Assembly: GCA_963735065.1 (NCBI GenBank) | Contig: CAVTJL010000003.1 | Span: forward strand, 1 to 64,000 | Source of the DNA: CAVTJL01 sp963735065 | GTDB taxonomy: Bacteria; Pseudomonadota; Alphaproteobacteria; Geminicoccales; Geminicoccaceae | DNA: 64,000 nucleotides | Direction of reading: 5' to 3' | Part shown: in pieces, positions 61,288-64,000 of the stretch | How positions within the stretch are numbered: position 1 is the first letter of the stretch | Layout of the letters: every line of letters begins with the position of its first letter | Translations under genes and position numbers: made by a program | Notes under the pieces: model-generated | Seen by the model: the letters and a program-made list of their open reading frames with translations, nothing else | Databases searched by the model: none | Told to the model about the DNA's origin: nothing

Positions 61288-62133
61288 ATGAAGGTGGGCT
61301 TCAACCTCTTCCTCTGGACCGCCCACGTCACCGATGAGCACTTCCCGCTGTTCGGGGAGCTCAAGCGCACGGGCTATGACGGGCTCGAGATCCCGGTCTT
61401 CGAGGGCGACCCCGAGCATTTCCACAAGGTCGGCAAGGTGCTGTCCGACAACGGCCTCGGGGCCACGGCCGTCACCGTGATGCCGGAGGGGGCCGACTGC
61501 ACCGCCGCCGACGCGGCCACGCGCGAGGCGGGCCACCGCCACATCACCTGGGCGCTCGACTGCTGCGAGGCCATGGGCGCAACCCTCCTCGGCGGCCCGC
61601 TGCACCAGACCCTCGGCCGCTTCTCCGGCGACGGCCCCACGGCCGACGAGAAGGCCCGCTGCGTCGCCGCCCACAAGACCCTGGCCGACCACGCGAAGAA
61701 GACGGGCGTGCTCCTGTCGATCGAGCCCCTGAACCGCTTCGAGTGCTATTTTCTCAACACGGTCGCCAACTCGGTGGCCCACGTCGAGGCGGTGGGCCGG
61801 CCCGAGGTCGGGGTTCTCTACGACACCTTCCACGCCAACATCGAGGAAAAGGACCCGGTGGGCTGCATCGCGCCCGCGATCAAGGCCATCAACCACGTCC
61901 ACATCTCGGCCAACGACCGCGGCACGCCCGGCAAGGACCACGTCCCTTGGGCGGAGACCTTCGCCGCTCTCAAAAAAGCCGGCTACGACGACTGGCTGAC
62001 GATCGAATCCTTCGGCCGCGCTCTTCCGGCGCTCGCCGCCGCCACCCGCGTCTGGCGCGACTTCTTCCCGGCTCGCGAGGAAGTCTATCGTTTCGGCCAC
62101 GATTTCATCAGGGAGCAGTGGGCGAGGGCGTGA
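61288..62133 (+). CDS. sugar epimerase, D-tagatose 3-epimerase-like TIM barrel
   Basis: A 281-residue xylose-isomerase-like protein that probably epimerises a ketose at C3. The catalytic glutamates are in LSIEPLNRFE and TIESFG. The metal ligands include Asp/His in LYDTFHANIEE and VHISANDRGTPG. The segment NDRGTPG with HVPW is characteristic of the ketose 3-epimerase group. ATG 61288 follows AAAAAAGGAACGGC. Its gene follows fucU, in keeping with a sugar-utilisation role. Confidence 0.9.
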   Translation: MKVGFNLFLWTAHVTDEHFPLFGELKRTGYDGLEIPVFEGDPEHFHKVGKVLSDNGLGATAVTVMPEGADCTAADAATREAGHRHITWALDCCEAMGATLLGGPLHQTLGRFSGDGPTADEKARCVAAHKTLADHAKKTGVLLSIEPLNRFECYFLNTVANSVAHVEAVGRPEVGVLYDTFHANIEEKDPVGCIAPAIKAINHVHISANDRGTPGKDHVPWAETFAALKKAGYDDWLTIESFGRALPALAAATRVWRDFFPAREEVYRFGHDFIREQWARA

Positions 62134-62161
62134 GGACTTGCCGCTTTCCGGCTGGCCTCGA

Positions 62162-63397
62162 TCAGCCAAGGGCGGGAGCGGGACGTTCGCGCACCAGAAG
62201 ATGGACGATGGCCGAGGCCACGCCCAGGGCGATCGCCAGGAGCCAGACCGCCTCATAGTTGCCGAAGCGGTCGAACCAGAGGCCGCCCAGCCAGACGCCG
62301 GCGAACCCACCCAGCTGGTGGCTGAGAAAGACGAAGCCGAACAGCGTGCCCATGGCGCGCGGCCCGAACATCACCAGCACCAAGGCACCGGTCAGCGGCA
62401 CGGTGGAGAGCCAGAGCGCACCCATCACGAGCCCGAAGATCATCACCGAGGTCGGCGTGACGGGAAACGAGATGAAGGCCAGGATGGCGACCGCGCGCAG
62501 CGCGTAGATCGCGGCCAGGACATGGGGCTTGGGAAAGATGGCGCCCAGTCGCGAGGCGAGAAGTGTCCCGAAAATGTTGGCGAAGCCGGCAAGGGCGAGG
62601 GCCCTGAGCCCGAGAGCGCGCAGCTCCTCGGGCGACAGCCTGGTGCCGAGGCAGAAGTTCTGAACATAGTTCGGCAGATGCGCCGTGATGAACGCGAGGT
62701 GAAAGCCGCAGACGAAGAACCCCGCGCTCAGCATGATGAAGCTGGAATGGCCGAAGGCATGGCGAAGGGTTCGAGGAAGGTCGATCGGGTCCGCCACGGC
62801 ATGGCCGTCTCCGCCGGCGCGCAGGAAGGGGATGCAAAGCGCCATCGGCGCAAGCATCCCGGTGACGACGACCAGCGTCATCCGCCAGTCGAGCCACGCG
62901 ATCAGCCATGAGACCAGAAGAGGCAGAATGGCCTGTCCCGCCGATCCCATGGCCGAGGTGACGCCGAGATAAAAGCTGCGCCTGTCGGCCGGCGCCGCTC
63001 GTCCGACCACCGCCAGCACCGTCCCGAAGGCCGTCCCGGAAATGCCCATGCCGACCAGAACGCCCGCACCCAGATGCTGTGCCAGCGGGGTCGTCCCCAC
63101 GATGCAGACTCCCATCCCGAGCACGTAGCAGACGAGCCCCAGCCACAGCGCGAGCCTGTCGCCATACCTGTCGGCGATCATGCCGAAGCCCGGCTGCGCC
63201 AGGCCCCAGACGAGGTTCTGGATGGCGATGGAGAGCGAGAAGATCTCGATCCTGCCGCCGAACAGCTCGTTGGAGAGCGGCTCGATGACGCCGCCGAAGA
63301 CCGAGCGCACGCCGAATGCCAGCGCCAGCACGATGCCCCCGGCCGTCACGATCACGACCGTGTCGTGGCTCTCCCTCCCCATCGCCCGCGATGCCAT
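62162..63397 (-). CDS. major facilitator superfamily transporter
   Basis: A 411-residue transporter with twelve helices. The loop-2 motif is RYGDRLALWLG, with the matching loop-8 region near FPKPHVLAAIYALR. ATG 63397 has AAGGACGGGCA before it. It is divergent from a LysR gene 105 bases away, which probably controls it, and convergent with the sugar epimerase gene. The substrate is unknown; family members of this shape carry organic acids or drugs. Confidence 0.92.
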   Translation of the reverse strand: MASRAMGRESHDTVVIVTAGGIVLALAFGVRSVFGGVIEPLSNELFGGRIEIFSLSIAIQNLVWGLAQPGFGMIADRYGDRLALWLGLVCYVLGMGVCIVGTTPLAQHLGAGVLVGMGISGTAFGTVLAVVGRAAPADRRSFYLGVTSAMGSAGQAILPLLVSWLIAWLDWRMTLVVVTGMLAPMALCIPFLRAGGDGHAVADPIDLPRTLRHAFGHSSFIMLSAGFFVCGFHLAFITAHLPNYVQNFCLGTRLSPEELRALGLRALALAGFANIFGTLLASRLGAIFPKPHVLAAIYALRAVAILAFISFPVTPTSVMIFGLVMGALWLSTVPLTGALVLVMFGPRAMGTLFGFVFLSHQLGGFAGVWLGGLWFDRFGNYEAVWLLAIALGVASAIVHLLVRERPAPALG

Positions 63398-63502
63398 TGC
63401 CCGTCCTTCGCCCCTCACATCCCTGCCTTGATCGGAACGATAGCGGGGCCTAAGACTTGCGAATAACGGATATATCCAAAGAGTGAGTTCAGGACTGTTG
63501 AA

Positions 63503-64000
63503 GTGAGTCCGGCGTTCGACATCGATGCGTTGCGGGCCATCGTGACCGGGACCGACCTCGGCAGCTTCGCCCGCGCGGCGATCCAGCTCGGCCGATCCCA
63601 GTCGGCCATCAGCATGCAGCTCCGGAAGCTCGAGCATCAGGCCGGAACGCCGCTCTTCGTCCGCAAGGGGCGCGGGCTGGTCCCGACCGAGGCCGGCGAG
63701 GCTCTCGTCGCCTATGCGCGGCGGATCGTGGCGCTCAACGACGAGGCGGCCCAGGCCCTGGGATCGACCACGACGACGCCGGCTGTGCGACTGGGCCTGC
63801 CGCAGGACTTCTTCGACGACGTGATGCCTGCCACGCTGGCCGCGTTCGGACGCGAGCATGGCCGTGTCCATGTCGAGGTCCGTGCAGGCGAGAATCATGC
63901 CCTTGCCGAGGAGGCTCGCGCCGGGCGCCTCGACGTGGCCATCGCCTTCTCCAGGCTGGGTGCGCACGGGGAGGGCGAGGTGCTGTGCGAGCTGCCCATG
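63503..64000 (+). CDS. LysR-family transcriptional regulator, truncated by window edge
   Basis: 166 codons of a LysR-type regulator running off the right end. The N-terminal winged helix is complete: FARAAIQLGRSQSAISMQLR (about 24-43), then LEHQAGTPLFVRKGRG. The start of the effector domain (VRLGLPQDFFDDVMPATLA) follows. GTG 63503 is used; no ATG is in frame upstream. It is divergent from the MFS transporter gene. Confidence 0.92.
   Translation, partial: MSPAFDIDALRAIVTGTDLGSFARAAIQLGRSQSAISMQLRKLEHQAGTPLFVRKGRGLVPTEAGEALVAYARRIVALNDEAAQALGSTTTTPAVRLGLPQDFFDDVMPATLAAFGREHGRVHVEVRAGENHALAEEARAGRLDVAIAFSRLGAHGEGEVLCELPM

Overview
This window is one contiguous stretch of a high-GC, gene-dense bacterial chromosome with about 60 genes. 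Several features point to an alphaproteobacterium: a LexA box of the alphaproteobacterial direct-repeat type (GTTC-N7-GTTC) ahead of imuA-imuB, a HAD phosphatase gene overlapping an ATP12-type F1-ATPase chaperone gene, a riboswitch-controlled cbtBA pair, and an accessory load of ABC/MFS transporters, enolase-superfamily enzymes and one-gene regulators. A Rhodospirillales/Geminicoccaceae-like soil or rhizosphere heterotroph is a guess, not a demonstrated placement. No rRNA, tRNA, CRISPR array, intact insertion sequence or prophage was seen.

Layout. 1-1.5 kb: an unassigned small gene followed by a cluster of two-hairpin palindromic repeats and a duplicated gene tail. 1.5-7.4 kb: a CHASE2 adenylate/guanylate cyclase, a FecR-TPR-outer-membrane-barrel fusion protein and a small secreted Cys-rich protein (frameshifted). 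7.5-8.6 kb: a split chromate transporter pair. 8.7-13.8 kb: a sugar-acid catabolic cluster (Gfo/Idh/MocA dehydrogenase, TIM-barrel isomerase, enolase-superfamily dehydratase) with a divergent FadR-type regulator and a shikimate-dehydrogenase-like gene. 14-18.4 kb: an RND efflux adaptor and pump. 18.5-21 kb: HAD phosphatase, ATP12 chaperone, AI-2E-family permease. 21.1-23.6 kb: a LigD end-joining enzyme split into three overlapping genes (phosphoesterase, ligase, polymerase). 23.7-28.3 kb: a three-subunit molybdenum hydroxylase and a TetR regulator. 28.5-31.4 kb: propionyl-CoA carboxylase beta chain, then a ketosamine-kinase/LMW-phosphatase pair that looks like a protein deglycation module. 31.5-34.6 kb: an L,D-transpeptidase, a GFA-family protein and a COG4280-like membrane pair. 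34.7-41.6 kb: RpiR regulator, second enolase-superfamily enzyme, divergent DapA-like aldolase, sulfatase, DUF4410-type lipoprotein and MscS channel.

41.6-46.2 kb is a regulon visible in the DNA: a LacI-type regulator, a dienelactone hydrolase and a nitrate/sulfonate-type ABC importer share two near-identical palindromic operators. 46.7-48.3 kb holds a solitary complex I subunit gene (nuoD) beside an aconitase gene that has lost about 80% of its middle in frame. 48.4-54.3 kb carries an epimerase, two aldo/keto reductases with a TetR gene, a YHS protein, and a decaying stretch with a frameshifted thioredoxin-reductase-like gene and a broken toxin next to an intact antitoxin. 54.4-59.4 kb: cbtA/cbtB under a cobalamin riboswitch, a divergent histidine-phosphatase gene, SOS mutagenesis genes imuA-imuB and an FNT channel. 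59.5-64 kb: an unrecognised 232-residue protein, an SRPBCC protein, a FucU/RbsD mutarotase, a sugar epimerase, an MFS transporter and a truncated LysR gene at the window edge.

The best candidates for something undescribed are the cyclase/FecR-TPR-barrel/Cys-peptide operon, the three-way split LigD, the in-frame-collapsed aconitase beside the orphan nuoD, and the LacI operator pair that defines a small regulon. Several apparent frameshifts (about 7.25, 53.1 and 53.97 kb) could be real decay or sequence errors; read-level checking would tell.
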